Assembly (NCBI GenBank): GCA_964502005.1
Contig: CAZCUX010000001.1
Coordinates: forward strand, 511,231 to 575,230
DNA from: CAJWOS01 sp964502005
GTDB taxonomy: Bacteria > Myxococcota_A > UBA796 > UBA2385
Direction: 5' to 3'
Length of the DNA stretch: 64,000 nucleotides
The first letter of the stretch is position 1; each line of letters starts with the position of its first letter. This document shows positions 17,604-26,914 of the stretch, piece after piece. The translations under genes were made by a program, and so were the position numbers. The notes below the pieces were generated by a model, which saw only the letters and a program-made list of their open reading frames with translations, made no database searches and was not told the DNA's origin.

Positions 17604-19940
17604 ATGAAGCGCACATCCATGATGAGTAGATGGCGATTGCACCGACGGGCGGGTGGTCTGCTCGCGTTCTGCGCGCTGCTGGCATTGGCTCCTGCCCATG
17701 CTGCATCGCGTGGCGTATCCGAAGGGCTCCAACGGGTGGGCGACGATGTCGCCGACCTCGAAGAGCGGATGAACCGCTTGGCCCGCGAATACGGAAACCG
17801 GCGGGGCCTCATCGGTGGCGACGAGGCCCTGCGACGGTACGAAGATGCGGTCTACACCTATTTGATTGGCGATTATGAATACGCCGCGCTGGGCTTTCAT
17901 ACTCTGGTAGAGTCGCAAGCATTGGCGACTCCAGAGCTTCATTACGATTCGGAGTGGTATCTCGCGGAGTGTGTGTTCGAGTTGGAAAACTGGAACACTG
18001 CGCTCGCCGCGTACCAAAAAATTATGGACACCGGCGACGCTCACCCCTACATCGGTGAGGCCGTTCGGCGCACGCTTGAAATCTATGGCATTCTTCGCGA
18101 CAACGAGAAGTTCTATGACGTTTACCGCGCCTACATTGTCAGTGGGCGCGTTCCCGCTACGGATGGCGTGAAGTACACCGTCGCGAAGAGCTTTTATCGC
18201 CAAGGGGAGTGGGGACGCGCGAAGGCGATGTTTACCGAGCTTCCCGCCAAGAGTTCCTATTATTCGCGCGCGCGATATTTCGCTGGTACGATTCTGGCAG
18301 CCGAAGGCGACTATGAGGCCGCTCTCGCCGAGTTCAACCGCGTGGACGCTGTGAAAGGTGGCGACAACGAGATTCGCGAACTGACTTGGTTGGCCATTGG
18401 TCGTATCCATTACGAGCTTGGCAACTACCGCGATGCCGTCAACGCATACCAGAAGGTTCCGAGCTCCTCGCCGCACTTTGCCGACCAGCTCTACGAAATC
18501 ACGTGGACCTACATCAAGCAAGAAGCGTGGCAGGAGGCCATCGACAGCGTAGAAATCTTTACGGTAGCGTTTCCTGACCATCCCCACACCGTTCGCATGA
18601 AGTTGGTGGAGGGGCATCTTCATCGGAAGTCGGAGCACTTCGAGCGCGCATTGGCCACCTACGAGAGCGTGGTGGATGAGTTCAGCCCCGTCCGGGAGCA
18701 GCTCCACGACCTCGAAGAAGACCGTGAAAGTCCGTCTGTGTTCTTTGAACGGTTGGTCCGCAATGACGTCCTCGAGGTCGCAGGCGTCAAACTTCCGCCC
18801 TACGCGGTAGAACTCCTGGTCAACCAAGAGGAGCTTCGCCGGGCTGTAGAAGCGCGGCAGGAGCTTGTGTCGCAGGAGTCGTCGCTTCTCGACGCTGACG
18901 TCGTGATTGCAGATGTTGCGAGCGTTTTGCGTTCGTCTTCGGAGCAGGTCGGCACGTTCGCTCGCGGCCGAGCCGGGCTCCACCGTGTTCAAGACGATGC
19001 ACTGGGGCTACGGATTCGCCTATTGGAGATGGAGCTTGACCACCTCGAAAGTGGCGCGAATGGTGCATTGAAAGAGACCCTGGGTGAAAAGCGCGCGCAG
19101 TTGGAGCGATTGTTGGCGCAGTCGCAGGCAGCGCAGAGCATGGTCTCCAATCGCAGCAATCACTTCCAGTCTTACGCCGACCAAGTCGCAGCCGTGCAAG
19201 CGGAAGCGTCGCGGGTCGGGTCTGAAGTTTCTATTTTGCGTGCCGACCTCGCCGCGCTTGAGCGCGCGTTTCGGGAGCGGTCGCCGACGATGCTTGCCGA
19301 TGCCCGGGAAGCCGTCGATGCGTCGGTTGCCGAGTTGCGTGCGGTCGTAGAGCGGCTGGAGCGCGATATCGCCTCCGCCTCGTCCGATGCGCGCCGCCGC
19401 ACGCTGCTGTCGTCTATTCCTGGGGCGCGAACCAGCGATTCGATTGCGAGCGTCGCTTCGATCGGTCAAGCGCTTGAAGCCCTGCATCGTGAAGTACGGG
19501 ACCTTCGTAGCAAAAATCCGTCGGCGGAAGCGGCAACGTTGAGTCGGCTGGACGAGCTTTGGATTCGCATCTCCGACATGGACACGCGCGCTGGGCAAAC
19601 GCTCTCTGTCGTCGACCAAGTAGAGAAGACAGAAGTGGCAATTTTGGGACGCAAGCTCGAAGAACAAGAGCGCGCGGTGGGACACCTTCACGGCAATGTA
19701 GCGCAGGTCGCCAGTTCGGCCGATGCCATCGCGGTAGGCATCACGCGCGACAGCCTAGAAACCCTCGAAGGGCGTCTTCATGAAACAATCATGGAAGCCG
19801 ATATGGGTATCGTGGACGTCTATTGGTTGCGAAAGTCGGAAGTTGCAGAGCGCATGACCGACCTCCGCAGCGAACGTGCCGACCGAGATGCTGAGCTCGA
19901 AGCCCGTTTTGCGTTGATTCGCCAGAAGCTGGAGGAGTGA
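17604..19940 (+). CDS. Large exported TPR and coiled-coil protein (GltD-like role inferred)
   Basis: The 778-residue protein has a signal (RAGGLLAFCALLALAPAHA). Residues about 75-370 are tetratricopeptide-like helical repeats with signatures such as YTYLIGDYEYAALGF, WNTALAAYQKIM and YRDAVNAYQKV. From about 450 to the end it is long coiled coil, rich in Leu/Glu/Arg/Ala. It should be a periplasmic scaffold. In the M. xanthus Glt machinery large TPR proteins encoded next to the TPR lipoprotein span the periplasm; that equivalence is inferred from gene order. The next gene starts after one base. Confidence 0.8.
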   Translation: MKRTSMMSRWRLHRRAGGLLAFCALLALAPAHAASRGVSEGLQRVGDDVADLEERMNRLAREYGNRRGLIGGDEALRRYEDAVYTYLIGDYEYAALGFHTLVESQALATPELHYDSEWYLAECVFELENWNTALAAYQKIMDTGDAHPYIGEAVRRTLEIYGILRDNEKFYDVYRAYIVSGRVPATDGVKYTVAKSFYRQGEWGRAKAMFTELPAKSSYYSRARYFAGTILAAEGDYEAALAEFNRVDAVKGGDNEIRELTWLAIGRIHYELGNYRDAVNAYQKVPSSSPHFADQLYEITWTYIKQEAWQEAIDSVEIFTVAFPDHPHTVRMKLVEGHLHRKSEHFERALATYESVVDEFSPVREQLHDLEEDRESPSVFFERLVRNDVLEVAGVKLPPYAVELLVNQEELRRAVEARQELVSQESSLLDADVVIADVASVLRSSSEQVGTFARGRAGLHRVQDDALGLRIRLLEMELDHLESGANGALKETLGEKRAQLERLLAQSQAAQSMVSNRSNHFQSYADQVAAVQAEASRVGSEVSILRADLAALERAFRERSPTMLADAREAVDASVAELRAVVERLERDIASASSDARRRTLLSSIPGARTSDSIASVASIGQALEALHREVRDLRSKNPSAEAATLSRLDELWIRISDMDTRAGQTLSVVDQVEKTEVAILGRKLEEQERAVGHLHGNVAQVASSADAIAVGITRDSLETLEGRLHETIMEADMGIVDVYWLRKSEVAERMTDLRSERADRDAELEARFALIRQKLEE

Positions 19941-19941
19941 G

Positions 19942-22900
19942 ATGAGGTTGCTGCTCACCATCGGTGTGCTTGCCCTCGTGTGTCCTCGTGTCTCGTGGGC
20001 GGCGGAGCGCAAGATTGAGGCGCCTGCGGATGTAGATGCCGCGGAGGTTGCCGCGTTTGAGGCGGCTGCGGGGCGGTTTACGTCCCGAATGAACGAGTTC
20101 CGTGACGAGGCCCGTGCAATGGTGGCGCGTCAGGAATCGCAGGAAGCGGAACAACTTCGGAGCGCCTATGGCGCAGTGGTGGGGCAGCTCGAGCAAGACG
20201 ACAAGGCTCTGCGTGACACCGCGATTCGTCGCTTTGAGGAGTTTTTGGGGCGCTATCCCGACGCTTCGCACTCGGCGCACGTCATGTTCCGCCTTTCAGA
20301 GCTTTACTTTGAAAAGGCGGAGGATGACTATCTCAAGGCGGATGCCGCCTTTATGGCAGCCCTCGAAAAGCTCGATGAATCGGGTGAACTTGAGGACATC
20401 GCCGAGGAGCCCGTGCGCGACCTTTCGGCGTCTATCTCGTTGTATACGAAGATTATCGAGAAGTTTCCCGAATACGAGTATCTCGCGGGCTGCTACTACA
20501 TGATGGGCTGGTCCCACAATGAGCCCTCTGCGTTGCAGCATGACGAACAAGTCGCGACGGAGTGGTTCCAGCGAATCATCGACGAATACCCAGACTCGGA
20601 GTTTGCGTCGCGCGCACATTACCGTATGGGTGACTACTATTTCGAGAATATGGACCTCGACCAGGCTGTTCCGCACTACGAGCGCGTCGTCGAACTCGAA
20701 GGTGTAGATTCAAAGCTATACGAAAACGGCCTGTATAAGCTCGCTTGGACGCACTACCGAAAGAACGACTACAATCAAGCGTTGTCGTTGTTCGTCAAGT
20801 TGCTTGACTGGTCCGCGCAGGTCTACGAGCCTTCGTCGGGCAAGCCTGCCAACACCGTCAAAGAAACGATTGAGTACGTGGCCATTTCCTTGTCCGACGT
20901 TGCGTTGGACACGGGACGCGAGCCGTTGGATGTCGCGCGAGGCTTCTTCTCTAAGGTAGGGGAGCGGGAGTACGAGCCGGCGATTTACAAACAGCTCGCC
21001 GATGTTCTTACGAAGCAGACGCACCACGACGAAGCCATCGCGATTTACGAGCACATTCAGCAACGGTGGCCGAACGACCCGGACAATCCGAAGTTTCAGC
21101 AGATTGTCGCCAGCTTGCACGTCACCAAGATTCCGCCCGACCGCGAAGCCAGCGATACGGCTATCGCGCGTCTCAACGAACTATACAATGACGAAACGCC
21201 CTGGTGGCGCGCGAATCGCAACAATCCAGATGCGTTGTCTGTTGCCCGTCGCTTCATCGAAGAGTCGTTGGTATCGGTTGCGGTCAACGCGCACTCGAAG
21301 GCGCGGGAGACGGAGAACCCCGCCGATTATTGGCGGGCGGCGGAGTTGTATGGGAACTACCTCCTCAAGTTCCCCTTTGCTTCGGACTACTACGAAATCC
21401 AGTGGTACTACGCCCAGGTCCTGCAAGCCTCGGGCAACCTCGACCTTGCGGAAAAGGAGCTTGAGCAGCTCCGCAAAGGCGGAGACCACGCCTACAAGGA
21501 AGCCTCGCTCTACCGCCTCCGTATGATTTCCGGGCAGCGTTTGCTCGAAAAGTACGAAAAGGTAGAAATTCGCCCGGAAGATGCGGTCGTCGCCAAGACG
21601 GTGACTTCGGTCGGCGGAGCGGAGCGCCCGGTGTACGAGCTGGGGCCGTACCACAAGTTGTTTGTGGAGCGCACCGATGGCGTGCTCGGCACCGATTTCA
21701 ATCCGGTCCTCAAGGGGCTCCAGCGACAAATCGACGACACCAAAGACGTCGACAAGCGGGAGATTTTCGAAGGCGCCTACGACGATGTGTCGGCCTACGC
21801 CGAGGCCCTCGAGACCAATCGCTCCGCGATGGAATACCAGGTCGCGCAGGTCCTCAACGCCCATGGCTGGGTGGAAGAAGCGCGAGAGCGCCTCGTTTCG
21901 GTCATCGAGCGCTATCCGCGGACCGAAAATGCATGCTACGCCGCAGCGTTGGATGCCGACACCTACCTCGCCGAGCAGGACTTGGTTGGCTACCGCCGGA
22001 AGGTGGCCTACTACGCGTCCGCCAATCCGTGCGGAGGCGATGTCGATGCGGTGGTCGACGACAGCTACTTCCAGACGGGATTGGAGCAGGTCGACTTCAA
22101 GCTAGCGGCGACGTTGGCCGAACAAGAAAAGTTCATGGATGCGGCGGATGCGTTCGTGAAGTTCTACCAAGAATACCCCGACTCGAAATACCGGAAGCTT
22201 GCCCTCCAAAATGCGGCCAACAACTTTGAGCGGGCAGGGAAGCTCGACGACAGCATTCGAATGCTCGAACTTTATGTCTCGCAGTACCCTGACGATGAGT
22301 TGAGCCGAAGCTTTTTGTTCCGTCTCGCCGGCGTGTATGCCCAGGCGCTCGACCTCAAACGCGCCATCGACAGCTACGAGACCTTGTACCGAAAGACCAA
22401 GGGCACAGGGTATGTCAACTCGCCCGTGGCGTTGATGAACGCAGCCTATTTGAAGGTCGGCATTGGCGACTTTGCGGGCGCTGCGCGCTTGTACGAGGAG
22501 TTTGGCAACAACTTCCCCGAACAATCGGACGTTGAGCGGCAGGTCTTCAAAGCGGGCGAGCAGTGGGAGCGGGTGGGACCCTCGGAAGCTTTGGGCTTCT
22601 ACCGGCGCTATATCAACAAGTTCGGCGACCAAAACCCCGACCACGCAATGGAGGCGCTGTACCGAAGTGCAGTGCTCACCGAAGAACGTGGAGGCAAGCC
22701 GCGGGAAGTGGATGCGGCTTGGCAGGCGGTCAAGGAGGCGTACGTCCGCATGGCCCAGTCGGGCAAAGTGGGCGCACTTGGGCGGCATTATGCTGCACAT
22801 GCCGAATACCGTGAGCTTCGTGCAGAGCTCGAAGCGTTCCGCGAAGTCAAGTTCTCGTCCAGCGACGAAAAGAACGGTTTGCTTATCGTTGCGAAGGCCG

Positions 22901-23340
22901 AAGAGATGGTCGCCATCGACCGGCGGGCAGCAGAGTTGGTCACCCGCTATGCGGACTTTGAGTACTCGTCGGCGGCTCTTTTGGTCGCAGGTGAGGCATA
23001 CCTCATCTACTCGGACATTCTCTACAACGCGCCGATGCCGCGCAGTTTGGACGAGGAAGAGCAGATGTTGTACACCGAGCTCATCGACGAAAAGCGCATT
23101 CCGGTCGAAGACAAGGCCAAGGCCCGTTTGCAGCTGGTTCTCGACAATGCTGCTAAGCAAAAGCGTTGGTCCGAGTTCCAGTCGGATGCGATTCGCTTGC
23201 TGAGTGAACGATACCCTCGTGAGTTTGCGCCAGAGAAGGCGGAAATCCGCGGTGCCACGACAGCATCTGCAGTGCGCCGTGCCGGTCCCATCCCGGTGCG
23301 AGCGCCGCAAGCGCCTGAAACAAAGCAGGGGGAAAAGTGA
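19942..23340 (+). CDS. Very large exported TPR protein (1132 aa)
   Basis: Signal MRLLLTIGVLALVCPRVSWA with GGAGG five bases ahead of the ATG. The rest is almost wholly tetratricopeptide repeats, with clear YbgF/BamD-like units (FLGRYPDASHSAHVMFRLSE, YPDSEFASRAHYRMGDYYF, YQEYPDSKYRKLAL, ISQYPDDE-like SQYPDDELSR). The C-terminus ends in a Pro/Ala/Gln-rich tail. Such repeats bind partner proteins; no enzyme motif is seen. It lies one base after the first TPR gene and its stop shares a base with the next start, so translation is coupled. Probably a periplasmic scaffold in the same complex. Confidence 0.85.
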   Translation: MRLLLTIGVLALVCPRVSWAAERKIEAPADVDAAEVAAFEAAAGRFTSRMNEFRDEARAMVARQESQEAEQLRSAYGAVVGQLEQDDKALRDTAIRRFEEFLGRYPDASHSAHVMFRLSELYFEKAEDDYLKADAAFMAALEKLDESGELEDIAEEPVRDLSASISLYTKIIEKFPEYEYLAGCYYMMGWSHNEPSALQHDEQVATEWFQRIIDEYPDSEFASRAHYRMGDYYFENMDLDQAVPHYERVVELEGVDSKLYENGLYKLAWTHYRKNDYNQALSLFVKLLDWSAQVYEPSSGKPANTVKETIEYVAISLSDVALDTGREPLDVARGFFSKVGEREYEPAIYKQLADVLTKQTHHDEAIAIYEHIQQRWPNDPDNPKFQQIVASLHVTKIPPDREASDTAIARLNELYNDETPWWRANRNNPDALSVARRFIEESLVSVAVNAHSKARETENPADYWRAAELYGNYLLKFPFASDYYEIQWYYAQVLQASGNLDLAEKELEQLRKGGDHAYKEASLYRLRMISGQRLLEKYEKVEIRPEDAVVAKTVTSVGGAERPVYELGPYHKLFVERTDGVLGTDFNPVLKGLQRQIDDTKDVDKREIFEGAYDDVSAYAEALETNRSAMEYQVAQVLNAHGWVEEARERLVSVIERYPRTENACYAAALDADTYLAEQDLVGYRRKVAYYASANPCGGDVDAVVDDSYFQTGLEQVDFKLAATLAEQEKFMDAADAFVKFYQEYPDSKYRKLALQNAANNFERAGKLDDSIRMLELYVSQYPDDELSRSFLFRLAGVYAQALDLKRAIDSYETLYRKTKGTGYVNSPVALMNAAYLKVGIGDFAGAARLYEEFGNNFPEQSDVERQVFKAGEQWERVGPSEALGFYRRYINKFGDQNPDHAMEALYRSAVLTEERGGKPREVDAAWQAVKEAYVRMAQSGKVGALGRHYAAHAEYRELRAELEAFREVKFSSSDEKNGLLIVAKAEEMVAIDRRAAELVTRYADFEYSSAALLVAGEAYLIYSDILYNAPMPRSLDEEEQMLYTELIDEKRIPVEDKAKARLQLVLDNAAKQKRWSEFQSDAIRLLSERYPREFAPEKAEIRGATTASAVRRAGPIPVRAPQAPETKQGEK

Positions 23341-24956
23341 TGCCTCGGCTTCCCCTCATTTTGATGTCGTGCTTGGCGGTCATGGCGTGTGGGCCAAAAG
23401 CGCCACCTCCGCCGCCAACCGCGGCAGTCGAGACGCCCAGCACCGCTACGGAAGCGGCGGCGCCCGCTGCATCCAGCTGGGACCAGCGCAGGCGCGACGA
23501 ACAGATGGCGACCGCGGTCAGCCTCCTGATGGCGCGCACCGCACCAGAAGCGCAGCGCGCCTTGGAGCTATTGGGTGAGATCGGGCAAAAGGAGCCAGAC
23601 CTCGCAGAAGTTCCCTACAACGAGGGGGTCGCTTGGCTCATCCTGGGCGACATCGAGCAGGCCCGCAAACGGTTCTTGCGTGCAACCGACATCGACCCAA
23701 GCCTTGCTGAAGCGTGGCAAAATCTCGGCAGTCTTGCAGAGGAACGGGGAGAACTCGACCGCGCGCTCCAGTCGTATCGTTCGGGTCTTCGTTATGCGCC
23801 CACGCATCCGGCCCTTCAAGCAGCCGAAGTAGGAATCCTTCGCCAAGCGAAGCAATACGACGAAGCCATTCGCCGTGCGCAGACGGCCATCGCGACCGAT
23901 AGCAACAACGTAGATGCCTACAATCAGTTGGGGCAGGTCTACCTGGAAACGGGAAAAGTTGAGCTTGCGCAGTTCATCTTTTTGCGGGCCATCGACTTCG
24001 TGCCGCAGGCCAACAACGACCCCCAAATCCACGCCAACTTGGCTCGCGTATACCTCGCCCAGAAGCGAACCGGTTTCGCGCGTGCAGAGCTCCAAAAGGC
24101 GCTCGAACTCGACCCCAACCTTGTGCTCGCGCGGTTGTATGTCGCGGAAATGGCGATGGAAGACCGCGATTACGAGACGGTTGTGTCTACGCTGGAACCC
24201 ACGCTGACCATCACGGGAAAGGATCCCGCAGTTCATATGAACTTGGGCATCGGCTACCGAGGATTGGGCCGGTTGGAAGAAGCGAAGAAGAGCTACGAAA
24301 AAGCGCTGGAGCTCAATCCGAGCGACCCTTCACCCTACCTCAACCTTGCGGTGCTCGCGGGTGACCAGTTCCGCGACTATGACCTCGCACTGGCGCACCT
24401 GGAGACGTACCAACGGCAGGGGGGGAAAGAAACGGGGCGCGTGGACGAGTGGCGTGCCGATTTCGAGAAGCAGAAAAAGCGTCTTGAGGCCGAAGCGAAG
24501 CGCAAGAAGCGCAAGGAAGAGGCCGACAAGCGAAAGAAAGACGCTGCAGCTGCTGAAAAGCGTATTGCGGAGTCTCAAGGGTCGGGGGACAGCGGGGGAG
24601 GAGATTCCGCTCCTCCGCCAGCTCCGCCGCCCACAGAAGCGCCCGCTCCCGCTCCCGCAGAAGTGCCAGCACCGCCGCCTCCGCAAGCGCCCGTGGAGGC
24701 CGCACCCCCGGCACCTCCGCCTGTGGTCGCTCCGTCGGCTGCGGCTGTTGGACAAGACTGCAAGGCGGTCGGCTCGTGTGGTGACGGTCTGGAATGCGCT
24801 CATGACGGCGTTTGTCGTTCCGCTGCGGCACCCGGCACGTTCAACGCTGGCGTTGGTTGCTTCCAAGACGACGACTGCGCCTTTGGTTTGAGCTGCACGG
24901 GCAACGTGTGTGCGGCAGGCGGCTCGCCGGCCGCCCCCAGTCCCTGGGGCAATTAG
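23340..24956 (+). CDS. TPR lipoprotein with charged stalk and Cys-rich C-terminus (AglT/GltE-like)
   Basis: The ATG at 23340 shares its A with the previous TGA and has AGGGGG upstream. The 538-residue protein has lipoprotein signal MPRLPLILMSCLAVMAC, TPRs at about 45-360 (for example LAEAWQNLGSLAEERGELDR, AVHMNLGIGYRGLGRLEEA), a Lys/Glu/Arg helix (about 380-405), a Pro/Ala-rich segment, and two Cys modules: C-x5-C-x5-C-x5-C and C-x5-C-x5-C-x4-C. A TPR lipoprotein is a core member of the M. xanthus Agl-Glt complex (AglT/GltE). The absence of Asp at +2 fits transfer to the outer membrane by Lol. The Cys modules are not part of the family as I know it. Confidence 0.82.
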   Translation: MPRLPLILMSCLAVMACGPKAPPPPPTAAVETPSTATEAAAPAASSWDQRRRDEQMATAVSLLMARTAPEAQRALELLGEIGQKEPDLAEVPYNEGVAWLILGDIEQARKRFLRATDIDPSLAEAWQNLGSLAEERGELDRALQSYRSGLRYAPTHPALQAAEVGILRQAKQYDEAIRRAQTAIATDSNNVDAYNQLGQVYLETGKVELAQFIFLRAIDFVPQANNDPQIHANLARVYLAQKRTGFARAELQKALELDPNLVLARLYVAEMAMEDRDYETVVSTLEPTLTITGKDPAVHMNLGIGYRGLGRLEEAKKSYEKALELNPSDPSPYLNLAVLAGDQFRDYDLALAHLETYQRQGGKETGRVDEWRADFEKQKKRLEAEAKRKKRKEEADKRKKDAAAAEKRIAESQGSGDSGGGDSAPPPAPPPTEAPAPAPAEVPAPPPPQAPVEAAPPAPPPVVAPSAAAVGQDCKAVGSCGDGLECAHDGVCRSAAAPGTFNAGVGCFQDDDCAFGLSCTGNVCAAGGSPAAPSPWGN

Positions 24957-25077
24957 GGTTGCTAACGATTTGCTGACATTTAGGGGGAACCCTGAATGCG
25001 CTTTTGAGTCAATTGGACACGTCTCGCTCGTCACCGGGTTATGGTTCCGAGTCGGTTTGTTCCCACGGAGAGAGCAC

Positions 25078-25323
25078 ATGCGGTTGTTTTTAGTCGCACT
25101 CTTGCTTCTGGCCGTAGCGAGTGTTCTGGCTGCTCCGGCGGCCAGCGCACAGGACCGGCGTGTCCGGCTTCTTCTCGAAGAGGAGAAGATCGTGGGTAAG
25201 GTTCAAAAGCCCGAGGTGCAAATGTTCATCTCGCGCCAAAACCTGAACACGGACGCCACACTCGTGCTCCGCGAGTCGTTCGTTCCACGGATTGTTGAGA
25301 GTCTTGAGAAACGTCCGTTTTGA
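25078..25323 (+). CDS. Small exported protein (81 aa) in the Agl-Glt-like operon
   Basis: Signal peptide MRLFLVALLLLAVASVLAAPAASA is followed by about 57 residues rich in Arg/Glu/Val (RVRLLLEEEKIVGKVQKPEV, then ISRQNL and SFVPRIVESLE). No family recognised, but KIVGKVQKPEV with a following short strand is a tidy small domain rather than random sequence, and the protein sits between the TPR lipoprotein and the ExbB gene. A periplasmic assembly or regulatory subunit is a reasonable guess. The ATG has GGAGAGAG upstream. Confidence 0.7.
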   Translation: MRLFLVALLLLAVASVLAAPAASAQDRRVRLLLEEEKIVGKVQKPEVQMFISRQNLNTDATLVLRESFVPRIVESLEKRPF

Positions 25324-25515
25324 TCGCTCTCATCGGTGTGTTCGTTACTCTATGACAACGACTTCACAGGGGCCCGGTGACACGGGTCTCACGCTTCCGG
25401 TAAGGTTCAGCCGGTCTCTCGGGCGCTACCAGGATCGGTTAGTGCGCCGGGGTTCAACCGCAGTTCGCACCAAAGTGTCCCCGGTTTTGGGGGCCATCCC
25501 GCAGGAGGGTTGCAG

Positions 25516-26178
25516 ATGAACTTCTTCGTCGACGCGATGGACAAGGGTGGGGAGTTCATGTACCCCATCCTTCTCGCTGGTATCTTCGCTCTCGCCATTT
25601 CTTTTGAGCGCTTGTACTACGTGATGTTCCGCGCGAACATCAACGGCACTGCCTTCATGGCGCAGGTGCAGAAGCTCATCATGGCGAACAACATCGACCG
25701 CGCCATCAAGCTTTGCAACGCAGAGCCCAACGCGGCGCTTCCCCGGGTGCTCAAGGCGGGCCTTACGCGCGCCAACCGCAGCGAAGTTGAAATTCAAAAT
25801 GCTGTGGATGAAGCCGTCCTCGAGGTGTTCCCCCTCATCAACAAGCGCACCGGCTACCTCCCGATGCTTGCCAACGTGGCCACCCTTACGGGCCTCCTCG
25901 GCACCATCCAGGGTCTTATCGTTGCGTTCAAGGCGGTTGCTACCGCTTCGGCCGAGTCGAAGCAGACCCTCCTCGCCGCCGGTATTTCGACCGCCATGTA
26001 CACCACCGCAGGTGGTCTGGTTGTCGCAATCCCGACCCTGGTCATCCACTCCATCATCATGGCTCGTACGACCAAGATCATGGACGACGTGGACCAGTTT
26101 GCATTGAAGACGGTCAACCTTCTGGGTGCTCGCCGCCGCGGCACGTTGAAGGACGACGGCGCTGCCGCAAACGGCTGA
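25516..26178 (+). CDS. ExbB/TolQ/AglR-family proton channel subunit
   Basis: The 220-residue protein has three transmembrane segments (about 14-32, 113-140, 155-183) and the family signature TLTGLLGTIQGLIVAFKAV followed by LAAGISTAMYTTAGGL. These proteins form a pentameric inner-membrane ring around an ExbD dimer and use proton motive force to drive work in the envelope. GGAGGG six bases before ATG 25516 fixes the start; the TTG two codons earlier abuts it. In M. xanthus the corresponding gene is aglR; TolQ and ExbB are the alternatives, but the two ExbD paralogues and the adaptor that follow favour the AglRQS type. A hairpin lies right after it. Confidence 0.92.
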   Translation: MNFFVDAMDKGGEFMYPILLAGIFALAISFERLYYVMFRANINGTAFMAQVQKLIMANNIDRAIKLCNAEPNAALPRVLKAGLTRANRSEVEIQNAVDEAVLEVFPLINKRTGYLPMLANVATLTGLLGTIQGLIVAFKAVATASAESKQTLLAAGISTAMYTTAGGLVVAIPTLVIHSIIMARTTKIMDDVDQFALKTVNLLGARRRGTLKDDGAAANG

Positions 26179-26206
26179 GCGTCGGTTTGAAACTCCTGCG
26201 GTCATC

Positions 26207-26238
26207 CTTTCGGGGGGGCATCTCCGCCCCCTCGAAGG
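26207..26238 (+). promoter_or_regulatory. Intercistronic hairpin between ExbB- and first ExbD-like genes
   Basis: TTCGGGGGGGC (26209-26219) pairs with GCCCCCTCGAA (26226-26236) with one G-T pair and loop ATCTCC. There is no U-run after it, so it is more likely an RNA stability, processing or attenuation element than a full terminator. Confidence 0.55.
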
Positions 26239-26302
26239 TGATTGCAAGCGCTATCCAGGCCGCGTACGGACCGTTGACCCACGCGGATAGGGAGCCGCCT
26301 CC

Positions 26303-26860
26303 ATGGCTGTGAAACGCAAAAGTGAAGAAGTCCCGGATTTGAATCTGACGCCGATCATGAATCTCGTCACGATTCTGATTCCCTTCCTCATTATGGCGGC
26401 CCAGTTCGTTCAGCTGGCCGTCATCGACAGTACGCTGCCCGCCATCGGGCCGCCAACTCAGGTGGAGCCGCCCAAGCCCGACGAAAAGCCGCCGTTGCAG
26501 CTCAGCATCGCGCTGACCAGCCGTGGTCTTGTTGTCACCGGTGCGGACGGCATCATCTACCCCGATGGAAAGCCGGAGTTCGCGGAAGGTGAGGAGAAGC
26601 CTCCCACGTTCCCTTGTAAGTCCGGTGGCGAGTGCACCAACGTTGAGGACTACGATTGGGACACGCTTCGTCAGAAGCTGAACCTCATCAAGGATGAGTA
26701 CCCGGAAGATGAGAACGTGATTCTCGTCCCCGATAGTCACATCCAGTACGAGATCATCGTGCGTGCAATGGACACCGCGCGAGAAGACGCCAACACCGGC
26801 ACTGGCGGCGGGTCTCGCAATCTTTTCCCCTTCGTCGTCGTGGCCGGCGGCGTGATGTGA
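26303..26860 (+). CDS. ExbD/AglQ-AglS-like subunit lacking the membrane Asp
   Basis: The 185-residue protein has a short cytoplasmic start, one membrane helix (about 17-38, PIMNLVTILIPFLIMAAQFV) and a periplasmic domain. In ExbD, TolR, AglQ and AglS the helix starts with a conserved Asp (P-x-I/M-D) that carries protons; here codon 20 is AAT, Asn. The nearest Asp (residue 12) is before the helix. The periplasmic part has a Pro-rich neck and two Cys (PCKSGGEC) that may pair. ExbD relatives with PxMN occur elsewhere, so it may act as a structural partner of the Asp-bearing paralogue encoded next. No ribosome-binding site better than GGAG (gatagggagcc) is seen. Confidence 0.88.
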   Translation: MAVKRKSEEVPDLNLTPIMNLVTILIPFLIMAAQFVQLAVIDSTLPAIGPPTQVEPPKPDEKPPLQLSIALTSRGLVVTGADGIIYPDGKPEFAEGEEKPPTFPCKSGGECTNVEDYDWDTLRQKLNLIKDEYPEDENVILVPDSHIQYEIIVRAMDTAREDANTGTGGGSRNLFPFVVVAGGVM

Positions 26861-26868
26861 TGACCCAA

Positions 26869-26893
26869 GCAGGCGAGGCATTTGCTCGCCTGC
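26869..26893 (+). promoter_or_regulatory. Intercistronic hairpin between the two ExbD-like genes
   Basis: A perfect nine-pair stem, GCAGGCGAG (26869-26877) with CTCGCCTGC (26885-26893), loop GCATTTG, lies in the 54-base gap. No U-run follows. It ends 22 bases before the next ATG, so it could affect ribosome access. Confidence 0.6.
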
Positions 26894-26914
26894 GGGCTCA
26901 ATGAGGCATCCACG

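Noticed and set aside
17574..18992. A 472-codon open frame on the minus strand.
   Set aside because: It is antisense to the TPR gene; the plus frame has a signal peptide and TPR motifs, while this one has no recognisable feature.
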